Positions 35,718-44,556 of a stretch of DNA of 64,000 nt are shown piece by piece. The notes under the pieces are model-generated. The model saw only the letters and a program-made list of their open reading frames with translations, was not told the DNA's origin and ran no database searches. The stretch is taken from contig NZ_FXUY01000001.1 in assembly GCF_900182985.1 (NCBI RefSeq), forward strand, positions 1,860,001 through 1,924,000, given 5' to 3'. The stretch is from Pseudomonas helmanticensis. GTDB lineage: Bacteria > Pseudomonadota > Gammaproteobacteria > Pseudomonadales > Pseudomonadaceae. The stretch's first letter is position 1. The number at the start of each line of letters is the position of its first letter. The position numbers were made by a program, and so were the translations under genes.

Positions 35718-35925
35718 CTGTTAATTATTATGTTCACTACTGTTTCGCCGAGCCAGTCAACCCGAACGGCAAAGTGAAGTCAATAGCGAACAGATGGCCG
35801 CTCAGGGTTTATTTTTCGGGCTTTTTTTAACACTTGCGTGCCAATACAGGCGCCAGAGCCCCGAGAATCATGAAGATATGATGAACGGCGTTTAGAATTT
35901 TTTACATGGCAGTTGTTAATTAAAA
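35718..35925. promoter_or_regulatory. Divergent promoter region with repeated TGTTAATTA motif
   Basis: TGTTAATTA occurs at 35719-35727 and 35914-35922, close to each of the two divergent starts. This could be a shared operator, for example for the cupin-HTH regulator. The rest of the 282-base spacer is AT-rich without another clear element. Confidence 0.3.
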
Positions 35926-35984
35926 TCAACGAGGCTAAGCTCCGGAAAAGCTCGTTCAAGTGTCAAACTTCGAGGTGAATAAAA

Positions 35985-36746
35985 ATGGCATTCAAGCCAT
36001 TGATCGGCGTTACTGCGTGCGTCAAACAGATTGGCCTGCACCCCTATCACATCAGCGGCGACAAGTACTTACGTGCTGTCAGCGTTGGCGCCAACGGGCT
36101 GCCAGTGGTCATTCCTTCCCTTGGCAACCTGACTGAAATCGAAGACCTGCTCGGTCAACTCGACGGTCTGCTGCTGACCGGCTCGCCCTCGAACGTGGAA
36201 CCCTTCCACTATCAAGGCCCGGCCAGCGCGCCCGGCACGGATCACGATCCGGCGCGGGATGCCACCACCCTTCCTTTATTGCGTGCGGCCATTGCGGCGG
36301 GCGTTCCGGTGCTCGGCATTTGCCGTGGTTTCCAGGAAATGAACGTGGCGTTCGGCGGCAGCCTGCATCAGAAGGTGCATGAACTGCCGGGCATGCTCGA
36401 TCACCGTGAAGCCGACAGCCCGGACGTGGCCGTGCAATACGCACCGGCCCATGCGGTGACCGTGCTCGATGGCGGTGTGTTCGAAGCGCTGGGGTTGCCG
36501 GGCGAGTTCCAGGTCAACTCGATTCACAGCCAGGGCATCGACCGCCTCGCGCCCGGCCTGCGTGCCGAAGCGGTGGCGCCGGACGGATTGATCGAGGCGG
36601 TCTCGGTCGAGCACAGCCCGACCTTCGCCCTCGGCGTGCAATGGCACCCGGAATGGCAAGTGCTCGACAACCCGAATTACCTGAAGATTTTCCAGGCGTT
36701 TGGTGCGGCTTGCCGACAACGGGCGGCGCGGCGCAACCAGCGCTGA
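35985..36746 (+). CDS. puuD: Gamma-glutamyl-GABA hydrolase (PuuD/SpuA-type class I glutamine amidotransferase)
   Basis: This is a 253-residue cytosolic hydrolase that releases glutamate from gamma-glutamylated product at the end of the pathway. The nucleophile Cys lies in LGICRGFQEMNVAFGG near residue 112, and the His-Glu pair in GVQWHPEWQ near residue 220. Homologues fit peptidase family C26. GAGGTG precedes the ATG at 35985. It is divergent from the PuuA/SpuI-type gene and upstream of the polyamine transporter operon. Confidence 0.9.
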   Translation: MAFKPLIGVTACVKQIGLHPYHISGDKYLRAVSVGANGLPVVIPSLGNLTEIEDLLGQLDGLLLTGSPSNVEPFHYQGPASAPGTDHDPARDATTLPLLRAAIAAGVPVLGICRGFQEMNVAFGGSLHQKVHELPGMLDHREADSPDVAVQYAPAHAVTVLDGGVFEALGLPGEFQVNSIHSQGIDRLAPGLRAEAVAPDGLIEAVSVEHSPTFALGVQWHPEWQVLDNPNYLKIFQAFGAACRQRAARRNQR

Positions 36747-36811
36747 CATCAGCCAGCAATACATAACGATTTACTGCCCCCATGAATGTCGGGTGTGCCT
36801 TCGCGCATCCG

Positions 36812-36898
36812 TCATCCGTGAAAGACAACACCCGTAATAACAACAAGTACGACCCAGGCAGCCAGGACGGCGGCGCCGACCAAGTCAGGGCAACCCAC
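36812..36898 (-). CDS. Possible 28-aa single-span membrane peptide
   Basis: A GTG-initiated frame with AGGGG ten bases upstream encodes DLVGAAVLAAWVVLVVITGV..., an almost ideal transmembrane helix, followed by a short tail. It lies antisense in the 346-base gap between puuD and the transporter operon. The Shine-Dalgarno sequence overlaps the edge of a family B hairpin. Uncertain. Confidence 0.3.
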   Translation of the reverse strand: MGCPDLVGAAVLAAWVVLVVITGVVFHG

Positions 36899-36910
36899 TG
36901 AAAATGTGGC

Positions 36911-37001
36911 CCCTGTAGGAGCTGCCGAAGGCTGCGATCTGTTGATGCTGTTTGTAAACAACAAGATCAACAGATCGCAGCCTTCGGCAGCTCCTACAGG
37001 G
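36911..37001. repeat. Dispersed hairpin repeat, family B
   Basis: Inverted arms CCCTGTAGGAGCTGCCGAAG and complement, between puuD and the transporter operon. Confidence 0.95.
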
Positions 37002-37092
37002 CCATGTGTGAGGGGGATGGTTGTTCCTGGCTTGCAATCCACTTAAGCCCGGCCACATTGGCCAGGCGACTGAAACATGTTGGGAGTTTCAC

Positions 37093-38235
37093 ATGGCAAA
37101 CGCCTCCAGCACTTACAGGAAGGCTCTTGAGGGTCATCAGCAACCGAAAAAGGTTCTGGTGAAAGTCGATCGCGTCACCAAGAAGTTCGACGAAACCACC
37201 GCAGTGGATGACGTGTCCCTGGAGATTCATCAGGGTGAAATCTTTGCCCTGCTCGGTGGCTCCGGTTCGGGTAAATCGACCCTGCTGCGCATGCTCGCCG
37301 GTTTCGAGCGCCCGACTGAAGGGCGGATTCTGCTCGACGGCGTGGACATCACTGACATGCCGCCGTACGAGCGGCCGATCAACATGATGTTCCAGTCCTA
37401 CGCGCTGTTCCCACACATGACCGTTGCGCAGAACATCGCCTTCGGCCTCAAGCAAGACCGTTTGCCGGCCAGCGAAATCGACGCCCGTGTCGATGAAATG
37501 CTGCGCCTGGTGCACATGACCCAATACGCCAAACGCAAGCCGCATCAACTGTCCGGCGGTCAGCGTCAGCGCGTCGCCCTCGCCCGTTCGCTGGCCAAGC
37601 GTCCGAAGCTGTTGCTGCTCGACGAGCCGATGGGTGCGCTGGATAAAAAGCTGCGTTCGCAGATGCAACTGGAGCTGGTGCAGATCATCGAGCGCGTCGG
37701 CGTGACCTGCGTGATGGTGACCCACGACCAGGAAGAGGCCATGACCATGGCCGAGCGCATCGCGATTATGCACCTCGGCTGGATCGCGCAGATCGGCAGC
37801 CCGATCGACATCTATGAAGCCCCGGTCAGCCGCATGGTCTGCGAGTTCATCGGCAACGTGAACGCCTTCGACGGCACCGTGGTGGAAGACCTTGAAGGTC
37901 ACGCGATCATCCACAGCCCGGACCTGCAGCAAAAGATTTACGTCGGTCATGGCGTCAGCACCTCGGTGCAGGACAAGTCGGTCACCTACGCGATCCGTCC
38001 GGAAAAAATGCTCGTCAGCACCACCAAGCCTGAGTTCCGCTACAACTGGTCCGAAGGCAAGGTGCATGACATCGCTTACCTCGGCGGCCACTCGGTGTTC
38101 TACGTCGAGCTGCCGGGCGGCAAGATCGTCCAGTCGTTCATGGCCAACGCCGAACGCCGTGGCGCGCGTCCGACCTGGGACGACAAGGTCTACGTGTGGT
38201 GGGAAGACGACAGCGGCGTGGTACTGCGCTCATGA
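37093..38235 (+). CDS. potG: Polyamine ABC transporter ATP-binding protein (PotG/SpuF-like)
   Basis: This is a 380-residue ATPase. Walker A GGSGSGKST near residue 55, signature LSGGQRQR near 155, Walker B LLLLDEPMGALD near 175, and a C-terminal TOBE-type regulatory domain from about 290. It energises import of putrescine or spermidine. The ATG at 37093 is preferred to an earlier in-frame start that lies before a REP-linked region. The stop overlaps the start of the first permease gene. Confidence 0.9.
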   Translation: MANASSTYRKALEGHQQPKKVLVKVDRVTKKFDETTAVDDVSLEIHQGEIFALLGGSGSGKSTLLRMLAGFERPTEGRILLDGVDITDMPPYERPINMMFQSYALFPHMTVAQNIAFGLKQDRLPASEIDARVDEMLRLVHMTQYAKRKPHQLSGGQRQRVALARSLAKRPKLLLLDEPMGALDKKLRSQMQLELVQIIERVGVTCVMVTHDQEEAMTMAERIAIMHLGWIAQIGSPIDIYEAPVSRMVCEFIGNVNAFDGTVVEDLEGHAIIHSPDLQQKIYVGHGVSTSVQDKSVTYAIRPEKMLVSTTKPEFRYNWSEGKVHDIAYLGGHSVFYVELPGGKIVQSFMANAERRGARPTWDDKVYVWWEDDSGVVLRS

Positions 38236-39146
38236 AAACCTTCAATCAGCAATTCCTGCGCCTGGTGCCCAGCGGACGAAAACTGGTTATCGGCATCCCG
38301 TTCATCTGGCTGTTCCTGTTCTTCATGCTGCCGTTCTTCCTGGTGATGAAGATCAGCTTCTCGGAAGCCGCGTTGTCGATCCCGCCGTACTCGGAGATCT
38401 ACACCTACGCCGAACAGAAATTCCAGCTGATGCTGAACATCGGCAACTACACCATGCTCGGCGAAGACGAGTTGTACCTGTCGGCCTACCTCGGTTCGCT
38501 GAAGGTCGCGGCGCTGAGCACGCTGATGTGCCTGGTGATCGGTTTCCCGATGGCCTACGCAATCACCAAGACTGGCAAGGAAACGCAAAACGTCCTGCTG
38601 CTGCTGATCATGATGCCGACCTGGACCGCAATCCTGATCCGCGTTTACGCGTGGATGGGCATCCTCAGCAACAACGGTCTGCTCAACGCGTTTCTGATGT
38701 GGACGGGGCTGACCGATCACCCGATCGAGATCCTCAACACCAACACCGCCGTCTATATAGGTGTGGTTTACGCCTACCTGCCGTTCATGGTGTTGCCGCT
38801 CTACGCCAACCTCGTCAAGCACGACGGCAGCTTGCTCGAAGCCGCGTCGGATCTGGGTTCGAGCAACTTCAACAACTTCTGGAAAATCACTGTACCGCTG
38901 GCCAAGAACGGCATTATTGCCGGGTGCATGCTGGTGTTCATTCCGGTGGTCGGTGAGTTCGTGATTCCGGAATTGTTGGGTGGCCCGGAGACGCTGATGA
39001 TCGGTCGCGTGCTGTGGCAAGAGTTCTTCAATAACCGCGACTGGCCGGTGGCGTCTGCGCTGGCGGTGGTGATGCTGTTGATCCTGATTGTGCCGATTCT
39101 GCTGTTCAACCGCAGCCAGGCCAAAGAGATGGAGGCACGAGGATGA
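38232..39146 (+). CDS. potH: Polyamine ABC transporter permease (PotH/SpuG-like)
   Basis: This is a 304-residue inner-membrane permease with about six helices. The ABC-permease EAA loop (EAASDLGSSNFNNFWKITVPLA) near residue 205 contacts the ATPase. It overlaps the ATPase gene by 4 bases and the next permease gene by 4 bases, so translation is coupled along the operon. Confidence 0.92.
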   Translation: MKTFNQQFLRLVPSGRKLVIGIPFIWLFLFFMLPFFLVMKISFSEAALSIPPYSEIYTYAEQKFQLMLNIGNYTMLGEDELYLSAYLGSLKVAALSTLMCLVIGFPMAYAITKTGKETQNVLLLLIMMPTWTAILIRVYAWMGILSNNGLLNAFLMWTGLTDHPIEILNTNTAVYIGVVYAYLPFMVLPLYANLVKHDGSLLEAASDLGSSNFNNFWKITVPLAKNGIIAGCMLVFIPVVGEFVIPELLGGPETLMIGRVLWQEFFNNRDWPVASALAVVMLLILIVPILLFNRSQAKEMEARG

Positions 39147-40015
39147 AACGCTTCGGTTTTTCCAAGTTCATGTTGATCTTCGGCTTGATGTTCATTTATC
39201 TGCCGATGCTGATTCTGGTGATCTACTCGTTCAACGCATCCAAACTGGTGACAGTCTGGGGCGGCTGGTCGGTGAAGTGGTACGTCGGCCTGCTCGACAA
39301 TACGCAACTGATGGGCTCGGTGGTGCGCTCGCTGGAAATCGCCTGCTATACCGCCGTTGCCGCCGTAGCGCTGGGCACCCTCGCCGCCTTCGTCCTGACT
39401 CGTGTGACGCGCTTCAAGGGTCGTACGCTGTTTGGTGGCCTGGTGACCGCGCCGTTGGTGATGCCTGAAGTGATCACCGGTCTGTCGCTGTTGCTGCTGT
39501 TCGTGGCCATGGCGCAGTTGATCGGCTGGCCGCAGGAGCGTGGCATCGTCACGATCTGGATCGCCCACACCACGTTTTGTGCAGCCTATGTGGCGGTGGT
39601 AGTCTCCGCCCGCCTGCGCGAGCTGGATCTGTCGATCGAAGAAGCGGCGATGGATCTCGGTGCGAAGCCGTTCAAGGTGTTTTTCCTGATCACCATTCCA
39701 ATGATCGCGCCGTCGCTGGCAGCGGGCGGGATGATGTCGTTCGCCTTGTCGCTGGATGATCTGGTGTTGGCGAGCTTCGTTTCCGGTCCGGGTTCGACGA
39801 CGTTGCCGATGGAAGTGTTCTCGGCGGTGCGTCTGGGCGTGAAGCCTGAGATCAACGCGGTGGCGAGCCTGATTCTGCTGGCGGTTTCCTTGGTGACCTT
39901 CCTGGTCTGGTACTTCGGCCGCAAGGCAGAAGCCAATCGCAAGCGTGCGATTCAGGAAGCGATGGATCAGACCGCAAACGAGTCGTGGCAGCAACCCGCA
40001 GCGGCGACTGCCTAA
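39143..40015 (+). CDS. potI: Polyamine ABC transporter permease (PotI/SpuH-like)
   Basis: This is a 290-residue permease with about six helices. EAA loop EEAAMDLGAKPFKVFFLITIP near residue 172. It pairs with the upstream permease to form the channel. The following family C hairpin separates it from the binding-protein gene. Confidence 0.92.
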   Translation: MKRFGFSKFMLIFGLMFIYLPMLILVIYSFNASKLVTVWGGWSVKWYVGLLDNTQLMGSVVRSLEIACYTAVAAVALGTLAAFVLTRVTRFKGRTLFGGLVTAPLVMPEVITGLSLLLLFVAMAQLIGWPQERGIVTIWIAHTTFCAAYVAVVVSARLRELDLSIEEAAMDLGAKPFKVFFLITIPMIAPSLAAGGMMSFALSLDDLVLASFVSGPGSTTLPMEVFSAVRLGVKPEINAVASLILLAVSLVTFLVWYFGRKAEANRKRAIQEAMDQTANESWQQPAAATA

Positions 40016-40032
40016 GCAACACTGATGAACAA

Positions 40033-40156
40033 CTGTGGCGAGGGGATTTATCCCCGTTCGGCTGCGCAGCAGTCGTAAAACCTGAATACACAGTTTTCAG
40101 GTTGAACTGCAAGGGGCTGCTTCGCAGCCCAACGGGGATAAATCCCCTCGCCACAA
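40033..40156. repeat. Dispersed hairpin repeat, family C
   Basis: Outer arms CTGTGGCGAGGGGATTTATC and complement, with inner arms around GGGCTGCGCAGCAG. It sits inside the transporter operon, between permease and binding protein, where it could set relative expression. Confidence 0.9.
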
Positions 40157-40223
40157 GGTTATGTGTACAGCTGGTTTGTGCTTTTGATTAAAGTTTTTGA
40201 ATAAGAAGAATGGAGTTGTACCG

Positions 40224-41321
40224 ATGAAAATGTTTGGCAGGACTCTGCTGACACTGTCCTTAATGGGCGCAATGGTCATGGGCGCCCAGGCCAACGACAA
40301 GGTGCTGCGTGTTTACAACTGGTCCGATTACATCGCGCCGGACACCGTCAAGAAGTTCGAAGACGAGACCGGCATCCGTGTGACCTACGACGTCTTCGAC
40401 AGCAACGAGACCCTTGAGGCACGTTTGCTGGCGGGCAAATCCGGCTACGACCTGGTCGTGCCGTCGAACAGTTTCCTGGCCAAGCAGATCAAGGCCGGTG
40501 TCTATCAGACGCTGGACAAATCGAAGCTGCCGAACTGGAAGAATCTCAACCCGGTGCTGCTGAAAAACGCCGCTGCCAGTGATCCGGACAACGCCCACGC
40601 GTTCCCGTACATGTGGGGCTCGATCGGCATCGGTTTCAACCCGGCCAAGGTCAAGGAAGTGCTCGGCGCCAATGCTCCGACCAATTCCTGGGACTTGCTG
40701 TTCAAACCGGAAAACGCTGAAAAGCTCAAAGCCTGTGGTATCAGTTTCCTCGACTCGCCGACCGAAATGATCCCGGCCGCCCTGCACTACCTGGGCTACC
40801 CGGTGAACGACCAGGACACCGCGCACATCAAGGAAGCCGAGGCGCTGTTCATGAAAATCCGCCCGAACGTGGCGTATTTCCATTCCTCGAAATACATCTC
40901 CGATCTGGCCAACGGCAACATCTGCGTGGCGGTCGGTTACTCCGGTGACGTGTTGCAGGCCAAGGCCCGCGCGGTGGAATCGGGCAACAACGTGGTGATC
41001 GACTACAGCATTCCCAAGGAAGGCGCCGGCAGCTTCTACGACATGGTCGCCATCCCGCGCGATGCAGCGAACGTCGAGAACGCCTACCTGTTCATGGACT
41101 TCCTGATGCGTCCGGACATCATCGCCGAGATCACCAACAGCAACGGTTACAGCAACGCCAACTCGGCGGCCACGCCACTGGTGGATGAAGCGATCCGTAA
41201 CGACCCGGGCTCATACCCGTCGCAAGCGGTGATGGCGACGTTGTATGCGGTGCCGGATCAGCCGATCGCCACACAGCGAATCATGACCCGTGGCTGGACC
41301 CGGGTGAAACTCGGTAAGTGA
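40224..41321 (+). CDS. potF: Periplasmic polyamine-binding protein (PotF/SpuD-like)
   Basis: This is a 365-residue solute-binding protein. The signal peptide ends MGAQA near residue 22. The mature start [20 protein letters not shown] is typical of PotF/SpuD. The conserved ligand pocket blocks [16 protein letters not shown] and [10 protein letters not shown] are present. The GGAG eight bases before the ATG at 40224 supports this start. It is unusual that the binding protein is encoded after the permeases and a repeat, rather than first. Confidence 0.92.
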   Translation: MKMFGRTLLTLSLMGAMVMGAQANDKVLRVYNWSDYIAPDTVKKFEDETGIRVTYDVFDSNETLEARLLAGKSGYDLVVPSNSFLAKQIKAGVYQTLDKSKLPNWKNLNPVLLKNAAASDPDNAHAFPYMWGSIGIGFNPAKVKEVLGANAPTNSWDLLFKPENAEKLKACGISFLDSPTEMIPAALHYLGYPVNDQDTAHIKEAEALFMKIRPNVAYFHSSKYISDLANGNICVAVGYSGDVLQAKARAVESGNNVVIDYSIPKEGAGSFYDMVAIPRDAANVENAYLFMDFLMRPDIIAEITNSNGYSNANSAATPLVDEAIRNDPGSYPSQAVMATLYAVPDQPIATQRIMTRGWTRVKLGK

Positions 41322-41327
41322 GCCGAT

Positions 41328-41435
41328 GATCGTTCCCACGCTCCGCGTGGGAATGCAGTCCAGGACGATCTGCGTCCCAAAGCGTGACGCGGAGCGTCAC
41401 AAGAGGCATTCCCACGCAGAGCGTGGGAACGATCA
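41328..41435. repeat. Hairpin repeat, family E
   Basis: Inverted arms TGATCGTTCCCACGCTCCGC and its near complement at 41407-41435, with an internal inverted pair GTGACGC/GCGTCAC. Only one copy is in the window; I recall the sequence type as common in P. fluorescens intergenic DNA. Confidence 0.85.
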
Positions 41436-41540
41436 GTGTAAATTTCAGAATTAGTGTTTTCCCGTTCACGCAGCGCCTTACCACCGCTGCACCCTGCTAT
41501 GAACGGCCTCACCTGGCTCCCTCGGCTCGGGTGAATTCTC

Positions 41541-41564
41541 AGGCGCCCTCGGGCGCCTTTTTTT
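41541..41564 (+). terminator. Rho-independent terminator
   Basis: Stem AGGCGCC/GGCGCCT with loop CTCG region, followed by seven T. It would end transcription from the polyamine transporter operon before the convergent thpR gene. Confidence 0.88.
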
Positions 41565-41570
41565 GTCGCT

Positions 41571-42092
41571 TCAAATCAGCGGCCAATCCTGCAGAACCCG
41601 GTAGCGGCCCTTGTGCGATTCGAACAGGGCAAAGCGTTCGGCGCGCAGGAAAAACTCGGGTAACGTCGCGGATTCCGGCTCCGGCGCGCGGTAGTCCCGG
41701 GCCAAGGTCAGGTGCGGGCGAAACTCGTGGGAGGTCTCCTCGAAACCGAACGGCAACATCGCCTGTTCCAGCGCGTAGACCAAGCGCAACAACGCCTGCG
41801 GCGCCTGTTCAGGCGCCAACGACAAGACCCCGGCACGATGCCAGACCTGCAAGCGATCCAGCAGAATTTTCAGCGGCTCCCCCGGTTTGCGCACTTTTCC
41901 AGCAGCCTCGCAAACCTCATTGATCTGCGCCAACGGCACAGCACCGAGGAACAGCAACGTCAGATGAAAATTGTCAGCCGGCACCGGCTTTCCGGTGCGC
42001 AAACCCAACTCCCCGCGCCACTGGGCGATTGCCTTGCGCTGCACCGCCGGGCAATCGAGGGCGAAAAACAGTCGTTTCGCTTCATCGGTCAT
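41571..42092 (-). CDS. thpR: RNA 2',3'-cyclic phosphodiesterase (ThpR)
   Basis: This is a 173-residue 2H phosphoesterase. The two catalytic H-x-T-x motifs are FHLTLLFLG near residue 43 and PHLTLAR near residue 127. The family hydrolyses 2',3'-cyclic ends of RNA, and can ligate some in vitro. Length is normal. The gene is alone. Confidence 0.92.
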   Translation of the reverse strand: MTDEAKRLFFALDCPAVQRKAIAQWRGELGLRTGKPVPADNFHLTLLFLGAVPLAQINEVCEAAGKVRKPGEPLKILLDRLQVWHRAGVLSLAPEQAPQALLRLVYALEQAMLPFGFEETSHEFRPHLTLARDYRAPEPESATLPEFFLRAERFALFESHKGRYRVLQDWPLI

Positions 42093-42198
42093 GGCCCTGC
42101 CCCCTGTTTATCGTAATCGGGCGGATTCTACACAGCCTGATCAGACGACTCGTGTCAGGAAGCTATAGTTCAAGGATTGCCATCAATCGGAGGCCGCC

Positions 42199-42393
42199 AT
42201 GCGCGAGATCCTCAGCAAAGAGCCGTGGTGGGCACGACCGCCGCATCCCGGGCAGGACGAACATGAGCTGGAATGGGGCTGGCTGGTGCATTACAGCGAG
42301 GGCGAGCCACGCTTCGAATTCGTCCGCGAACGGCCGACAGACGAACAGATCCGCAACCGCAAAGGCTGCCGAATCACCCCCTCCTCCGAATGA
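42199..42393 (+). CDS. Small conserved hypothetical protein
   Basis: This is a 64-residue acidic, Trp-rich protein (EPWWARPPHPGQDEHELEWGWLVHYSEGE...) without signal or membrane segment. GGAGG lies seven bases before the ATG. The composition is protein-like and unlike repeat translation, so I think it is real. Function unknown. Confidence 0.65.
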   Translation: MREILSKEPWWARPPHPGQDEHELEWGWLVHYSEGEPRFEFVRERPTDEQIRNRKGCRITPSSE

Positions 42394-42398
42394 CGCCT

Positions 42399-42485
42399 CT
42401 GTAGGAGCTGCCGAAGGCTGCGGTCTTTTGAGGTTGATTGAAAAAACAAGATCAAAAGATCGCAGCCTTCGGCAGCTCCTACAGG
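42399..42485. repeat. Dispersed hairpin repeat, family B
   Basis: Inverted arms CTGTAGGAGCTGCCGAAGGC and complement, immediately after the small hypothetical gene. Confidence 0.94.
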
Positions 42486-42499
42486 GAGGTGTGCGTGGT

Positions 42500-42853
42500 T
42501 CAGGGTTCCAGGAGGTATTGAAAGCCGCCGTAGATCATCCGCTGGCCGTCGAACGGCATCGGGTTGACGTCCGGTTTCATCCGTGGGTCTTCCATCATTT
42601 TTGCCATGCCGGCATCGCGGGTGGCTTTGTCGGGCCAGATCAGCCAGCCCGAGACCACGGTTTCGCCGTCCTTGAGTTTCACCGCCATTGGAAACGACGT
42701 GAGCTTGCCGTCAGGCACGTCATCGCCCCAGCATTCGGCGACGCTCAGCGCGCCGTACTCCTTGAACAGTTTCGCCGCGATGACGCAGTGTTGTTTGTAC
42801 TGTTCACGATTGGCAGTCGGCACCGGCGCCACAAAAATATCGATGTAAGCCAT
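42500..42853 (-). CDS. DUF1428 domain protein
   Basis: This is a 117-residue protein that is a single DUF1428 (dimeric alpha/beta barrel-like) domain: MAYIDIFVAPVPTANREQYKQH at the start and GFQYLLE at the end. The biochemical role is unknown; the fold resembles YCII/ABM-type small enzymes. GGAG eight bases before the ATG ending at 42853 fixes the start. It starts two bases after the lipoprotein gene stop, so they form an operon. Confidence 0.85.
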   Translation of the reverse strand: MAYIDIFVAPVPTANREQYKQHCVIAAKLFKEYGALSVAECWGDDVPDGKLTSFPMAVKLKDGETVVSGWLIWPDKATRDAGMAKMMEDPRMKPDVNPMPFDGQRMIYGGFQYLLEP

Positions 42854-42855
42854 GA

Positions 42856-43938
42856 TCATTCTCCTTGTACGTTGGGTTCGATCTGCTGAGTAGTCGATTG
42901 CGGCGGACGCCATTCGACACCCTCCACACCCAAGCCGACCGACGGTGCTTCGCTGCCGGCCAGATTGCGCTCGACCTGCCCGGCCATGTGCAGCGCGCCG
43001 GCCATGACCCCGGTGGTCGGGTTCTGCACCAGTTTTAGCCAGGCCTTGTCGAAAGTGCCGCCGAGGCTGCTGCGGATCAGCGCTTCGCTGTCGGGACGGT
43101 CATTGGCCTGGATGATCGCGCGGATGCCCGCCACCCCCACCGAAATCAGCCCACCCGCCAGTTTGCCGGCTGCCGCCGCAACGGCACTGGCAGCCCCGCG
43201 CGGGGCCATTTCGGCCTCCATCCGCTGGCTGGCACGTTTGGCCACCGGCGCCATGCCGGCGTCGGTCGAGGCGATACCCTTGGCGCCGCCGTCGGTGTGG
43301 ATCTTGTCGATCAGCGCGGCATACGCCGGCAAGGTGTTCAGCGGCGCGGTGCTGATGACTTGCAACAGCGACGCGTCCCGCGCCGGCGGCGGGCCGAGGG
43401 CGATGGCCGGGATCTTCTGCAAATGCCCGTTAAGCTGCGCAAGCGGTACGCGGTGACGCTGGGCGATGAGCGGCATCTGTTTGGCCATCAGCTGCGTATA
43501 AAACTCGGTGGCCTGCCCGAGGATCGCGTCCGGATCGATCTCCACCGCCACCGGCGCCAGTACTCTTTTCTGATATTGCTCAAGCAGATACGCCGCCAGG
43601 CGCTTGGCTGAAGCATCCTGTTCGCCACCGGCATTGACGGTGTACCAACTGACCTTCATCGACAGCCATTCCTGCGTCCAGTAGCTGCTGAACCACGGGA
43701 TGAAATTTTCTTCAGTTTGCTGATAGACGCGAGTGCGCCAATGTTCCATCGAGCCACGGGCGAACAGCTTGACCTGCTCGGTGGCCTGTTGCGAGGCGCT
43801 GACGATTTCCCGGTCGATCTGCTGCCAGGTCTGCGGCGAGACGAACACGGCTTGCGGCGCCGCCACCGGCGCCCGGGTCGAGGTGGCGCAGCCGGCCAGC
43901 AGGAACAGGGCGGCGACGAGCAGCGCACGCGGGTTCAC
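42856..43938 (-). CDS. Conserved lipoprotein of unknown function
   Basis: This is a 360-residue lipoprotein: signal with lipobox LLAGC, Cys at about residue 16. The mature protein is mostly helical, with an Ala/Gly-rich hydrophobic region (AAAAGKLAGGLISVGVAGIRAII near residue 260). No known domain is recognised. It forms an operon with the DUF1428 gene. Confidence 0.75.
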   Translation of the reverse strand: MNPRALLVAALFLLAGCATSTRAPVAAPQAVFVSPQTWQQIDREIVSASQQATEQVKLFARGSMEHWRTRVYQQTEENFIPWFSSYWTQEWLSMKVSWYTVNAGGEQDASAKRLAAYLLEQYQKRVLAPVAVEIDPDAILGQATEFYTQLMAKQMPLIAQRHRVPLAQLNGHLQKIPAIALGPPPARDASLLQVISTAPLNTLPAYAALIDKIHTDGGAKGIASTDAGMAPVAKRASQRMEAEMAPRGAASAVAAAAGKLAGGLISVGVAGIRAIIQANDRPDSEALIRSSLGGTFDKAWLKLVQNPTTGVMAGALHMAGQVERNLAGSEAPSVGLGVEGVEWRPPQSTTQQIEPNVQGE

Positions 43939-44021
43939 GGTGAGGGCGTCCTTGAAGATCCGGGGAGACAGATTTGAGTATAGGTGTGGGTTTAAGGCCG
44001 TTTGTCCGGTTTTGCCTGGTC

Positions 44022-44100
44022 TGGCGCCATCGCGAGCAGGCTCACTCCTACAGAAGAATGCATTTCAAATGTAGGAGTGAGCCTGCTCGCGATGGCGCCA
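44022..44100. repeat. REPIN with perfect 30-bp arms
   Basis: Arms at 44022-44051 and 44071-44100 (type CATCGCGAGCAGGCTCACTC) are perfectly complementary over 30 bases around a 19-base loop. Confidence 0.95.
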
Positions 44101-44225
44101 TCAGCAACACCCGAAAACCCCAACCATCATTGCCGTCGATATTCACCATTGCCACGATTGCCTTCCGCCTGCCGCCAACCAAAGGCACGATTGCCCCATC
44201 CGAGACACAACGAGGAGTTCACAGC

Positions 44226-44501
44226 ATGATTCACACCCACGTCACACTCTCCGTGAGTTTCCCGGTGTTCGGCAGCAACTACTACGATCAGCACGCCGTG
44301 TCGCACAAGGCTCAGGCGCTGGTGTTCAACGAAAATTTCGAAGATCTGCTGATGCCCGCGGCGAGCAACCATTTCAGCAATGAAGTGGTCGGCATCAACG
44401 ATCAGTTCCGCTTTCTGAGCGACATTCTCGCCACCCATTTGCTGGACATCGAGGCCTCAGTGCCTGCGCGATCCAGCGTCCAGGCGAGCGCTCATTTTTA
44501 A
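44226..44501 (+). CDS. Conserved hypothetical protein, 91 aa
   Basis: This is a 91-residue soluble protein (MIHTHVTLSVSFPVFGSNYYDQHAV...) with no recognised domain. CGAGGAG lies nine bases before the ATG at 44226. A strong terminator starts 15 bases after the stop, which supports a real gene. Confidence 0.65.
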   Translation: MIHTHVTLSVSFPVFGSNYYDQHAVSHKAQALVFNENFEDLLMPAASNHFSNEVVGINDQFRFLSDILATHLLDIEASVPARSSVQASAHF

Positions 44502-44516
44502 TCGAGAGGCAATGAC

Positions 44517-44549
44517 AGAGGGCGTTCCTGTGCGGGAACGCCCTCTTTG
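44517..44549. terminator. Rho-independent terminator (possibly bidirectional)
   Basis: A 13-base stem AGAGGGCGTTCC with loop TGTGC, followed by TTTGT. It sits between two convergent small genes. Confidence 0.88.
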
Positions 44550-44556
44550 TGCTTAA

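Noticed and set aside
41328..41435. Long hairpin after potF as the operon terminator
   Set aside because: It has no T-run and fits a dispersed repeat; the GC-rich stem with T-run at 41541 is the better terminator.
41384..41923. 179-codon frame opposite thpR
   Set aside because: It runs through a hairpin repeat, a terminator and the antisense of thpR.
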